Part shown: in pieces, positions 5,561-10,062 of the stretch
Layout of the letters: each line of letters starts with the position of its first letter
How positions within the stretch are numbered: position 1 is the stretch's first letter
DNA from: JAFGDH01 sp964447525
GTDB taxonomy: Archaea; Aenigmatarchaeota; Aenigmatarchaeia; QMZP01; QMZT01
DNA: 10,062 nt
Direction: 5' to 3'
NCBI GenBank assembly: GCA_964447525.1
Contig: CAYUSU010000043.1
Location: 1 to 10,062 of the forward strand
The notes under the pieces: generated by a model
The model's input: only the letters and a program-made list of their open reading frames with translations
Database searches by the model: none
Told to the model about the DNA's origin: nothing
Translations under genes and position numbers: made by a program

Positions 5561-6034
5561 ATGGTCGGGAGAAAAGCAGCCAAGAAACCAGTAAAAAAGG
5601 AAGAAATGATCAATAAGCGTAGCATAATAGATGCTGAAGACTGCATAGCGGGCAGGATCGCTTCATTCACCGCGAAAAGGATCATGAAGGGCGAAACCAT
5701 CGTCATAGTCAATGCGGAGAAAGCGGTCGTATCCGGCAATCCGAAGGCGTCGCTTGACTTCTTTGAAACGAAAAACAAGCGTGGCGACCCTTATCACGGA
5801 CCGTTCTACCCGCGAAGGCCGGAAATGATACTCAGAAGGATGATAAGGGGCATGATACCCAGACAGAAAGCGAAGGGCAGGGAAGCATTCGCAAGGGTTA
5901 AAGTATTTATGTCCGTTCCTGAAGAATTCAAGGGTAAGGATTTCGAGGTAATCGAAAAGGCCAGGAACCGGCTTGATCACAAGTTCATAACCCTCGAAAA
6001 GGTTGCCCGGAAGCTGGGAGCAAAGCTCGAGTGA
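5561..6034 (+). CDS. rpl13: Large-subunit ribosomal protein L13
   Basis: The core IIDAEDCIAGRIASFTAKR is followed by ETIVIVNAEKAVVSGNP, FFETKNKRGDPYHGPFYPRR, MILRRMIRGMIPRQKAKGRE and MSVPEEFKGKDFEVI, the L13 signatures. The protein has 157 residues; about 20 basic residues (GRKAAKKPVKKEE) precede the usual start of the domain, a short version of the Lys-rich extensions on neighbouring r-proteins. It lies one base after rpl18e, and its TGA overlaps the in-frame upstream ATG of rps9 in a GTGATG string, suggesting translational coupling. L13 is an early-assembly 50S protein. Confidence 0.96.
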   Translation: MVGRKAAKKPVKKEEMINKRSIIDAEDCIAGRIASFTAKRIMKGETIVIVNAEKAVVSGNPKASLDFFETKNKRGDPYHGPFYPRRPEMILRRMIRGMIPRQKAKGREAFARVKVFMSVPEEFKGKDFEVIEKARNRLDHKFITLEKVARKLGAKLE

Positions 6035-6039
6035 TGTTC

Positions 6040-6711
6040 ATGACTGACAAAACGAAAGATGACCTGGAATTAAAAGCCAAGTCATCATCCGAAGCAGGGA
6101 AAGAAAACGCTAAAGAAGTGAAGGTTGACGTTAAGACTGAAGAGAATAAAGAAGCAAAGCCAGAAGTTCCGAAGGGAGTGAAAAAGGAAACTCAAAAACC
6201 AGTTGAACCGAAAGCCGAGGTTAAGAAGGAAGTGAAGCCGGTAGAAAATAAAGAAAAACCAAAGGAACTGAAGATAGTCAAGCTTCCCGAAAAGAAGCAT
6301 TCCAAACCAAAGATCCCCTTCCAGACAACCGGGAAGAGGAAGAGATCTATCGCGAGAGCCGTTATCAAGAACGGGAGCGGCAAAGTCAAGATCAATTACA
6401 AGCTTATAGATAACGATGAGAACGAGGTTTTCAGGCTCAGGATAATGGAGCCCCTCATGCTGGCGGGAAACGAGTGGAAGAAGTACGATTTCCAGATTTC
6501 CGTCAGTGGAGGAGGGGTGATGGGTCAGGCCGACGCCATAAGACAGGCCATCGCACGCGGACTGATCGAGATTTTCGGACCATCCCTTAGATCGAAACTG
6601 ATGGAATATGACAGAAACCTGATTGCGTACGATCCGAGAAGGACAGAACCGCACAAGCCACCAAGGTCTTCACAGGGTCCGAGAAGGTATAAGCAGAGAA
6701 GCAAGAGGTAG
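6040..6711 (+). CDS. rps9: Small-subunit ribosomal protein S9 with a ~95-residue Lys/Glu-rich N-terminal extension
   Basis: The S9 core starts near TGKRKRSIARAV (about residue 97) and includes MEPLMLAGNEWKKYDFQISV, GGGVMGQADAIRQAIARGL and the C-terminal tail SQGPRRYKQRSKR, whose terminal Lys-Arg reaches the P-site tRNA in known ribosomes. Archaeal S9 is usually ~130-135 residues; here ~223. The extension reads TDKTKDDLELKAKSSSE and then Lys/Glu/Val/Pro-rich repeats such as KKETQKPVEPKAEVKKE, with no recognised domain. ATG 6040 is preferred because GTGAT ends 4 nt before it; ATG 6034 and GTG 6031 are in-frame alternatives. Codons ~7-16 coincide with a copy of the hairpin element. There is no frameshift, so the extension is genuinely in frame. 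Confidence 0.93.
   Translation: MTDKTKDDLELKAKSSSEAGKENAKEVKVDVKTEENKEAKPEVPKGVKKETQKPVEPKAEVKKEVKPVENKEKPKELKIVKLPEKKHSKPKIPFQTTGKRKRSIARAVIKNGSGKVKINYKLIDNDENEVFRLRIMEPLMLAGNEWKKYDFQISVSGGGVMGQADAIRQAIARGLIEIFGPSLRSKLMEYDRNLIAYDPRRTEPHKPPRSSQGPRRYKQRSKR
6050..6093 (+). repeat. CGAA-hairpin element, rps9 copy
   Basis: AAACGAAA, then GATGAC (6058-6063), a 15-base loop and AAGTCATC (6079-6086). Stem arms are identical to the rpl18e and rpl31e copies, although 6 loop positions differ from rpl31e. The different loop lets the stem extend: TGG (6065-6067) can pair with CCA (6077-6079) past a C/A mismatch. It begins 10 bases after the rps9 ATG and is translated as TKDDLELKAKSS. Confidence 0.72.
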
Positions 6712-6717
6712 ATGATT

Positions 6718-7035
6718 ATGGAATTCGCAAGAGTCAAGATAGCTGGAAGGAATCAGAAGGAACTTGATCAGATATGCGCAGATATCAAGGAGATCGCCGA
6801 CAAATACGGAGTCTCCACCCGGGGACCGGTTCCTCTGCCGACCAAGAAGCTAAAGATCACTACCATGAAGACTCCCTGCGGGGACGGAACGGGTCACGGT
6901 AACGCCACCTACGACAGGTGGGAGATGAGGATCCACAAGAGGATCATAGACATCGGATCAAACGAGCGCGCCCTGAGGCAGGTCGTAAGGATAAACATCC
7001 CGGAAGGCGTCAAGATCGATATTGAACTGAAATAG
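6718..7035 (+). CDS. rps10: Small-subunit ribosomal protein S10
   Basis: MEFARVKIAGRNQKELDQIC leads into a 105-residue S10 with the typical GPVPLPTKKLKITTMKTPCG, YDRWEMRIHKRIIDI and the C-terminus INIPEGVKIDIELK. The domain sits in the 30S head. The start at 6718 matches the family N-terminus and has GAGGT (6704-6708) nine bases upstream; ATG 6712, adjoining the rps9 stop, would add only two residues. In most archaea rps10 follows the EF-1A gene, whereas here it closes the L18e - L13 - S9 operon in the place where RNA polymerase subunit genes rpoN and rpoK often stand. Identification is certain. Confidence 0.96.
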   Translation: MEFARVKIAGRNQKELDQICADIKEIADKYGVSTRGPVPLPTKKLKITTMKTPCGDGTGHGNATYDRWEMRIHKRIIDIGSNERALRQVVRINIPEGVKIDIELK

Positions 7036-7037
7036 GC

Positions 7038-7047
7038 TGTTTTTTTG
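7038..7047 (+). terminator. T-run terminator of the rpl18e - rps10 operon
   Basis: Seven T residues (7040-7046) begin five bases after the rps10 stop. A simple oligo-T tract on the non-template strand is the usual archaeal termination signal; no stem precedes it. It lies between convergent rps10 and rps8e. Confidence 0.5.
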
Positions 7048-7083
7048 GCTAAAATGGAGATTGTAAGAAAGAATCTACTTCTT

Positions 7084-7464
7084 CTATTCAACCAGCACTG
7101 CATTAACGATCCCGTGCTGGCCTGGCTTGGATGTGACTCTGGCTGATCCCAGTTCCGTCTTTACTATAGCGCCCTTTGTGATCACGTTTCTTCGGACGTA
7201 ATGCGGGTTTGCGGAGTTCTTCTCGACCGATTGTACAGCGACGCTCTTCACTGTCTTCTTCTTCGGGTCTGCCACATTGATCTTCTCGACTGAAAGAACC
7301 TTTAATTTTCTGCCACCACCGATCGTCTTCTGAACCTTTACGTTCCTCTTGCCTATTTTGGTATCTAAGAATACGTTACCCTTTTCATAGAGTTTTTTCT
7401 TCCTGCTCTTCCTGACCCTTGCTCCCGTAAGAGAGCGGGTTGATTTCCTGTGCCATTTCGTCAT
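7084..7464 (-). CDS. rps8e: Small-subunit ribosomal protein S8e
   Basis: The 126-residue product begins TKWHRKSTRSLTGARVRKSR and contains KKKLYEKGNVFLDTKIGKRN, GGGRKLKVLSVEKINV, NPHYVRRNVITKGAIVKTE and the C-terminal RVTSKPGQHGIVNAVLVE. These are clear S8e motifs of normal archaeal length. GGTGA lies 4 nt before ATG 7464. A minus-strand TATA box at 7501-7510 suggests a short leader of ~15 nt. It is monocistronic, convergent with rps10 and divergent from the Sm-like gene, with a 12-bp palindrome between the two promoters. Confidence 0.96.
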   Translation of the reverse strand: MTKWHRKSTRSLTGARVRKSRKKKLYEKGNVFLDTKIGKRNVKVQKTIGGGRKLKVLSVEKINVADPKKKTVKSVAVQSVEKNSANPHYVRRNVITKGAIVKTELGSARVTSKPGQHGIVNAVLVE

Positions 7465-7500
7465 TATTTCACCGTTGGATTTGTATTAATTACATTAAAT

Positions 7501-7536
7501 GTATATAAACTTATAAGCATATGCTTTTAAATATTT
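7501..7536. promoter_or_regulatory. Divergent promoters of rps8e and the Sm-like/rpl37e operon with a central palindrome
   Basis: Minus-strand GTTTATATAC (7501-7510) is the TATA box for rps8e. Plus-strand CTTTTAAATATTT (7524-7536) is that for the Sm-like gene. Between and partly overlapping them is AAGCATATGCTT (7515-7526), a perfect 12-bp palindrome. The predicted Sm-like transcript has a leader of about 30 nt carrying a strong Shine-Dalgarno. Confidence 0.6.
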
Positions 7537-7585
7537 GAATTAAAAAGAAAGTATCACTGTTAACTGATTTAGGGGAGGTTAGACA

Positions 7586-7813
7586 ATGCAACAAAGACCA
7601 TTGGATGTTCTTGGAAATTCGGAGAACAAGAGAATAATCATACAGGTCAAGAACAGGGATAAAATCACAGGTATACTTAAAGCCTTTGACTCGCACCTGA
7701 ACATATGGCTTGAAGAAGCAGAAGTTCAGTCAGCGGACGGGGAAAACAACGTGAAACTGGGAACCGTTCTTGTCAGGGGAGACAATATAGTTCTGATTTC
7801 ACCCGCAAAATAA
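7586..7813 (+). CDS. Sm-like RNA-binding protein (SmAP/Lsm)
   Basis: The 75-residue protein has both Sm motifs. Sm1 runs over residues ~5-47 (PLDVLGNSENKRIIIQVKN, GILKAFDSHLNIWLEEAE); Sm2 is VLVRGDNIVLIS (61-72). DSHLN (35-39) and RGDN (64-67) are the usual uridine-binding loop residues of the heptameric ring. Archaeal SmAPs bind U-rich RNA. GGGGAGGT at 7571-7578, seven bases before the ATG, is the strongest Shine-Dalgarno in the window and fixes the start. It is followed 18 bp downstream by rpl37e, a pairing conserved across archaea. Confidence 0.95.
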   Translation: MQQRPLDVLGNSENKRIIIQVKNRDKITGILKAFDSHLNIWLEEAEVQSADGENNVKLGTVLVRGDNIVLISPAK

Positions 7814-7831
7814 TCTTAAAGGATGATTCTT

Positions 7832-8020
7832 ATGGCTAAAGGAACACCTAGCTTTGGTAAGCATCAGGGAAAGACGCATGTCCTTTGCAGGAGATGTGGT
7901 CGCCACTCGTATCACGCCACGGACGGCGTGTGCGCAGCCTGCGGCTTCGGAAAGTCGGCAAAACTGAAGAAGATCAAATGGCAGTGGAAAACCGTCACGA
8001 GGGACAAGAGAACGAAGTAG
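7832..8020 (+). CDS. rpl37e: Large-subunit ribosomal protein L37e
   Basis: MAKGTPSFGKHQGKTHVLCR opens a 62-residue protein with a zinc ribbon made by C19-x2-C22 and C34-x2-C37 (CRRCGRHSYHATDGVCAACG), followed by a basic tail (KWQWKTVTRDKRTK). This is L37e of normal length. ATG 7832 is chosen because the family begins MAKGT; an in-frame ATG at 7823 would add three residues. GGATGAT lies four bases before the chosen start. It is co-transcribed with the Sm-like gene and ends 1 bp before the convergent stop of the small unknown gene. Confidence 0.95.
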   Translation: MAKGTPSFGKHQGKTHVLCRRCGRHSYHATDGVCAACGFGKSAKLKKIKWQWKTVTRDKRTK

Positions 8021-8021
8021 T

Positions 8022-8246
8022 TCAGTATTTCTCAAGTATCCTGAATTTGTCTTTTACTGCAAGGTAGAACGAATTCTTGATGTTTCCACCTGAAGAACAC
8101 GTAACATCAAATCCGTGATTGGCCGAACGCGTTACATCGCATGTTATGACGATATTATCGTGATAAGAACTTAGAACTTTGCTTATTTTTCTTTCCACAG
8201 ATACGAGGCTGGGTTCGTCAACCCTGAAAGATAAAGAGTGAACCAT
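8022..8246 (-). CDS. Small protein of unknown function
   Basis: A 74-residue frame beginning MVHSLSFRVDEPSLVSVERK; no family recognised. It alternates strand-like and helix-like segments (LSFRVD; SLVSVERKISKVLSSY; NIVITCDVTRS; FDVTCSSGG; SFYLAVKDKFRILEKY), so it looks like a folded alpha/beta miniprotein rather than noise. It has two Cys and no signal peptide or membrane segment. There is no Shine-Dalgarno, but minus-strand CTTTTAAGA at 8268-8276 is TATA-like at the distance expected for a leaderless mRNA. Its stop lies one base from that of rpl37e. The DNA includes a 23-bp imperfect palindrome at 8144-8166, which could mean the region has another role. Probably real, not certain. Confidence 0.5.
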   Translation of the reverse strand: MVHSLSFRVDEPSLVSVERKISKVLSSYHDNIVITCDVTRSANHGFDVTCSSGGNIKNSFYLAVKDKFRILEKY

Positions 8247-8315
8247 GAAAAAAGGATAAAACCAACTCTTTTAAGACCATATTTGGACAAAAAACGGTAT
8301 TTTTGACCCGAATGC

Positions 8316-8330
8316 AAATTTAAATAAATT
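8316..8330 (+). promoter_or_regulatory. TATA box of the tRNA-Lys gene
   Basis: AAATTTAAATAAATT is the best TATA-like block upstream of the tRNA; transcription would begin near 8350, leaving a ~45-nt 5' leader that includes the hairpin at 8362-8384. A second AT block (8337-8350) could start transcription nearer 8370. The 149 bp between 8246 and the tRNA otherwise show no gene. Confidence 0.5.
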
Positions 8331-8361
8331 CCCCTATCTATATTAATAATTCGCAACGTAT

Positions 8362-8384
8362 GACGTAGAACCTCGTTCTGCGTC
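8362..8384 (+). other. Hairpin in the tRNA-Lys 5' leader
   Basis: GACGTAGAAC (8362-8371), loop CTC, GTTCTGCGTC (8375-8384): ten pairs, one of them T-G. It ends 11 bases before the mature 5' end. The 3' arm is also perfectly complementary to 9 bases of the second intron (8530-8538). Confidence 0.6.
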
Positions 8385-8434
8385 TCTCGAAACATGGGCC
8401 CGTAGCTCAGTCTGGTTAGAGCACCGGACTCTTA

Positions 8435-8506
8435 ACGGATATTGGTACCCTTCGGGGGATGACCGAATGGCAGGAAGCAGGTGAGCCTGCTTCTTTCGCT
8501 GGAGAT
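8435..8506 (+). other. tRNA-Lys intron 1 (anticodon loop, position 37/38), 72 nt
   Basis: The splice positions follow from restoring loop CTCTTAA and stem TCCGG. The central helix of a bulge-helix-bulge forms between exon CTCT (8429-8432) and intron GGAG (8501-8504), with bulges T-A|A and A-T|A. The intron-side helix is poor, so the motif is a relaxed form. Inside are a UUCG-capped CCC/GGG hairpin (8448-8457) and a strong stem GAAGCAGG/CCTGCTTC (8474-8493). Boundaries may slide by one base because of identical A residues. Confidence 0.85.
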
Positions 8507-8528
8507 ATCCGGGTGTCGCGGGTTCGAA

Positions 8529-8586
8529 AACGCAGAACTACTCTGAACATGTGGTTTGCTTCCGCAAGGAAGCTTTGCGTCGACTA
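8529..8586 (+). other. tRNA-Lys intron 2 (T loop, position 59/60), 58 nt
   Basis: It interrupts TTCGAA|T of the T loop. A bulge-helix-bulge is visible: T stem, 3-nt bulge TA|T, central pairs T55-A8583, C56-G8582, G57-C8581 (T54-C8584 mismatched), 3-nt bulge AA|A, then a seven-pair intron helix ACGCAGA (8530-8536) with TTTGCGT (8574-8580, one G-T pair). A GCAA-capped hairpin GCTTCC/GGAAGC (8558-8573) fills the intron. Removing it is required for a normal T arm. Confidence 0.85.
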
Positions 8587-8600
8587 TCCCGTCGGGCCCA

Positions 8601-8606
8601 TTTTTT
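8601..8606 (+). terminator. Oligo-T terminator of tRNA-Lys
   Basis: TTTTTT directly after the discriminator base, the standard archaeal tRNA termination signal. The Nudix gene begins only 23 bases later, so it either has a start signal inside this area or relies on read-through. Confidence 0.6.
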
Positions 8607-8629
8607 AATCATGGCTGTATTCTATTATT

Positions 8630-9100
8630 ATGTACAGGCATCCCCTTCCGGTGGTTCTGGTGATGGTCACTCACGGAGACAGTGTTCTCCTGATCAAGAG
8701 GAACAAAGAACCGTACACCGGATACTGGACCTTCGTGGGCGGAAAGCTGGAGAATGACGAGACCATAATGGAAGCGGCTGCCAGGGAGACAAAGGAGGAA
8801 ACGGGGCTTGACGTGAAATTCAGGGACATAAAGGCAATTTTTCACGAAAGACTGAAGGAAGGAGACAAGATCAATTTTTCCGGGATAGTTTTCCTCACCC
8901 ACGCGGAAGCGGACAGTCCGGATTGGATAGAATCCGAAGAAGGCGAGCTCAAATGGGTGAAAATGGATTCCCTTGACGAGGTGAGGATGATACCACAGGA
9001 CAGGTGGATGGGAGAGAAATTCTTCGATAAGTCGGTAAATACCATCCACTTCGTGGTTGAAGAAAAGAATGGGGAAGTTCTGGGTTTCAAAGAGGTTTAA
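8630..9100 (+). CDS. Nudix hydrolase (MutT-like)
   Basis: The 156-residue protein has a perfect Nudix box at residues 38-60 (G-x5-E-x7-RETKEETGL), with the metal-binding E53, E56 and E57 present. The preceding RNKEPYTGYWTFVGGKLE and the later GELKWVKMDSLDEVRMIPQD fit single-domain MutT/8-oxo-dGTPase-like members. These cleave a nucleoside diphosphate linked to another group; candidate substrates are oxidised dNTPs or other nucleotides, but the motif alone does not tell. The start at 8630 is set by the family N-terminus; no Shine-Dalgarno is visible. It lies 29 bp downstream of the tRNA and its TAA overlaps the stop of the convergent hydrolase. Confidence 0.93.
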   Translation: MYRHPLPVVLVMVTHGDSVLLIKRNKEPYTGYWTFVGGKLENDETIMEAAARETKEETGLDVKFRDIKAIFHERLKEGDKINFSGIVFLTHAEADSPDWIESEEGELKWVKMDSLDEVRMIPQDRWMGEKFFDKSVNTIHFVVEEKNGEVLGFKEV

Positions 9101-9750
9101 TGAATATCGGACACGTTCTCGAATATTTTTACCAGTTGTTTCTTTCCATCTTTCAGTATGGGCTCTCCGTGGCCCGGGAGGATCTTCGCTATGTCCATCT
9201 GGGCAAGCTTCTCCAGCGAGCTTTCCAAATGTTCCTCGCTCCCGCCGGGAAGATCAGTCCTTCCAACACCTTCAGCAAACACAGTGTCTCCCGAAAGGAG
9301 TATCTTGTTCTTCTCGTCGTACAGGCAGATCGATCCCTTCGTGTGGCCGGGTGTGTGGATCACCTTCAGTCCGTTTATCACGTCCCCTTCCTTGAGTTTC
9401 TGGTCAACCGTTACCGGCTTCATTTCCCCGCCAAAGAAGGAAGCGCACGTGTCCTCAGGGCTCCCCTTTTCCATGTGAGGAGCGTCTAGTTCGTGCACCA
9501 TTGTCTTCGCGTTCTCGAAGAACTTGTTCCCTCCGACGTGGTCGAAATGCATGTGTGTGTTTATTATGGTCTTTATGTCGTCGAAATTACCGCCCATTCT
9601 CTTGAAAAGGTCGTACAGCCTCACGAAATTGAAACCTGTTCCTGTATCCACTATGGTGTCCTTTCCCACGACATAGATGTTAGAATCGAGCCCTGAAAGA
9701 TGGATCATTGCTATATTGTCCGTTATCTTGGAGAAAGGAGGTATGCTCAT
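9097..9750 (-). CDS. Metallo-beta-lactamase-fold hydrolase (glyoxalase II-like)
   Basis: The 217-residue protein shows the full set of metal ligands: THMHFDH (65-71, giving H66, H68, D70, H71), PGHT with H136, SGDT with D155 and PGHG with H194. The order and spacing match the glyoxalase II/hydroxyacylglutathione hydrolase-like branch, which uses a dinuclear zinc or iron centre to hydrolyse thioesters or related substrates. The actual substrate is unknown, and many archaeal members are annotated only at family level. No signal peptide, so cytoplasmic. A TATA-like GCTTTTAAATCC (9772-9783) centred about 27 bp before the ATG suggests a leaderless mRNA. It converges on the Nudix gene with a 4-bp overlap of stop codons. 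Confidence 0.92.
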   Translation of the reverse strand: MSIPPFSKITDNIAMIHLSGLDSNIYVVGKDTIVDTGTGFNFVRLYDLFKRMGGNFDDIKTIINTHMHFDHVGGNKFFENAKTMVHELDAPHMEKGSPEDTCASFFGGEMKPVTVDQKLKEGDVINGLKVIHTPGHTKGSICLYDEKNKILLSGDTVFAEGVGRTDLPGGSEEHLESSLEKLAQMDIAKILPGHGEPILKDGKKQLVKIFENVSDIH

Positions 9751-9771
9751 GATTATGTTTTGGCCGCAAAA

Positions 9772-9783
9772 GGATTTAAAAGC
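9772..9783 (-). promoter_or_regulatory. TATA box of the metallo-beta-lactamase-fold gene
   Basis: Minus-strand GCTTTTAAATCC, centred ~27 bp upstream of ATG 9750, placing the expected transcription start at or within a base or two of the start codon. No Shine-Dalgarno is present, in agreement with a leaderless message. Confidence 0.55.
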
Positions 9784-9797
9784 ATATACTGCATCTT

Positions 9798-9814
9798 ATA
9801 AAAAAATATTTTTT
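9798..9814 (-). terminator. T-rich terminator downstream of Sec61-beta
   Basis: On the minus strand two T-rich tracts (TTTTTTT at 9806-9800 after AAAAAATA) lie about 35 bases past the Sec61-beta stop. The segment is itself an AT palindrome (AAAAAATATTTTTT, 9801-9814). Likely a simple archaeal termination site. Confidence 0.4.
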
Positions 9815-9841
9815 AAAGGAACCACTCGGGAATGACAAAAC

Positions 9842-10003
9842 TCAGATAAAAATGAATTTCAGCATCATCTCTACTATTATTATGACAACACATATTCCGA
9901 TGATGTGTTCCGGTTTGAGCTTGATGGATTCGTCGGACTGCTCGAAGTACCTGATAAGTCCGGCGGTACTCTGCGGCATGACCATCTTATTTTTCTTTGA
10001 CAT
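9842..10003 (-). CDS. secG: Preprotein translocase subunit Sec61-beta
   Basis: ATG 10003 opens a 53-residue protein: MSKKNKMVMPQSTAGLIRYF, then EQSDESIKLKPEHIIGICVV and a hydrophobic C-terminus (residues ~34-52, IIGICVVIIIVEMMLKFIFI). The pattern K-rich start, S/T-AGL-I/V-RYF, acidic linker, K-L-K-P and one C-terminal membrane helix is that of archaeal Sec61-beta, the small tail-anchored subunit of the SecYE translocon. Length is normal (~50-60). GTGGAT lies 3 nt before the ATG, and a TATA box GGTTTAAAAACGTT (10037-10050, plus-strand reading) predicts a ~13-nt leader. It is read away from the right edge. Confidence 0.92.
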   Translation of the reverse strand: MSKKNKMVMPQSTAGLIRYFEQSDESIKLKPEHIIGICVVIIIVEMMLKFIFI

Positions 10004-10036
10004 GTTATCCACTCGTATAATAATTAGAACAGGGAA

Positions 10037-10050
10037 GGTTTAAAAACGTT
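10037..10050 (-). promoter_or_regulatory. TATA box of Sec61-beta
   Basis: Minus-strand AACGTTTTTAAACC, centred about 40 bp before ATG 10003; transcription expected near 10017. Confidence 0.5.
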
Positions 10051-10062
10051 TGTTCAGGCGTA

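Larger units (their letters stand above)
8396..8600 (+). tRNA. tRNA-Lys (anticodon CUU), interrupted by two introns
   Basis: Joining 8396-8434, 8507-8528 and 8587-8600 yields a 75-nt cloverleaf. Acceptor GGGCCCG pairs with CGGGCCC (8593-8599), D stem GCTC/GAGC, anticodon stem CCGGA/TCCGG with loop CTCTTAA (anticodon CTT, 8431-8433), variable loop GTGTC, T stem GCGGG/CCCGT with loop TTCGAAT, and discriminator A8600. CCA is not encoded, so it must be added by a nucleotidyltransferase. The exons are close to ordinary archaeal tRNA-Lys. Six T residues (8601-8606) follow as terminator. The product decodes AAG codons after two splicing events by the archaeal endonuclease. All stems are intact, so this is a functional gene, not a pseudogene. 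Confidence 0.93.

Noticed and set aside
6085..6654. 189-codon minus-strand frame opposite rps9
   Set aside because: Phe/Leu-rich shadow of the S9 gene and its extension; no ribosome binding site, no recognisable domain, and the sense strand encodes clear S9.
8183..8395. 70-codon minus-strand frame upstream of the tRNA
   Set aside because: It spans the tRNA promoter and leader and overlaps the better small frame at 8022-8246; composition gives no sign of a fold.
8448..8493. Intron 1 hairpins considered as a C/D or H/ACA guide RNA
   Set aside because: No RTGATGA/CTGA boxes and no ACA after the stem; the hairpins are adequately explained as intron structure.
8551..8757. Plus-strand frame starting inside tRNA intron 2
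   Set aside because: It runs through the T arm of the tRNA and into the Nudix gene in another frame; it is not plausible as coding.
9097..9100. Overlapping stop codons of the Nudix and hydrolase genes
   Set aside because: A 4-bp convergent overlap is ordinary in compact archaeal genomes.
9057..9696. Several plus-strand frames over the metallo-beta-lactamase gene
   Set aside because: All are antisense to a gene with complete metal-binding motifs.
1..10062. CRISPR array, insertion sequence or prophage
   Set aside because: No regularly spaced direct repeats, transposase or phage genes were seen; the hairpin element copies are isolated and gene-associated.

Overview
The window is archaeal. It carries eukaryote-like ribosomal proteins (S8e, S19e, L18e, L31e, L37e, L39e), aIF6, PDCD5, an Sm-like protein, Sec61-beta, TATA-type promoters and a tRNA gene with bulge-helix-bulge introns. 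Moderate GC, tight gene packing, long Lys/Glu-rich extensions on ribosomal proteins and a tRNA with two introns would fit a DPANN lineage such as Micrarchaeota. That placement is inference and weak.

Layout. Bases 1-2008 (minus strand) hold the conserved archaeal block rps19e - PDCD5 - rpl39e - rpl31e - aIF6. The genes touch or overlap, and aIF6 runs off the left edge. Diverging from it at 2155-3147 is a soluble SPFH/band-7-like protein with a coiled-coil tail. It converges on a DUF373 membrane protein (3153-4181, minus), which diverges from an MTA-phosphorylase-type enzyme (4309-5088). Bases 5110-7035 form a second ribosomal operon, rpl18e - rpl13 - rps9 - rps10. rps8e (7084-7464, minus) then diverges from the Sm-like/rpl37e pair (7586-8020). 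A small unknown gene (8022-8246, minus) follows, then a twice-interrupted tRNA-Lys(CUU) gene (8396-8600), a Nudix hydrolase, a metallo-beta-lactamase-fold hydrolase and Sec61-beta.

Functional themes are ribosome assembly and translation (ten r-proteins, aIF6, tRNA), RNA handling (SmAP), protein export (Sec61-beta) and housekeeping salvage or sanitation (MTA phosphorylase, Nudix). Ribosome binding sites are often GTGA(T) placed 3-4 nt before the start codon.

The most unusual signal is a dispersed hairpin element of about 44 bp. It has three strong copies: in the rpl18e 5' leader, at the rpl31e 3' end just before aIF6, and at the start of rps9. Two weaker, diverged copies lie in the leader of the SPFH gene and between the DUF373 and MTA-phosphorylase genes. 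The stem arms GATGAC/GTCATC are invariant in the strong copies while the loop varies. The second notable feature is the tRNA-Lys gene, with a canonical 37/38 intron plus a T-loop (59/60) intron, and a 5' leader hairpin complementary to the T-loop/intron junction. No stretch longer than 300 bases lacks a gene, and there is no CRISPR array, insertion sequence or prophage.
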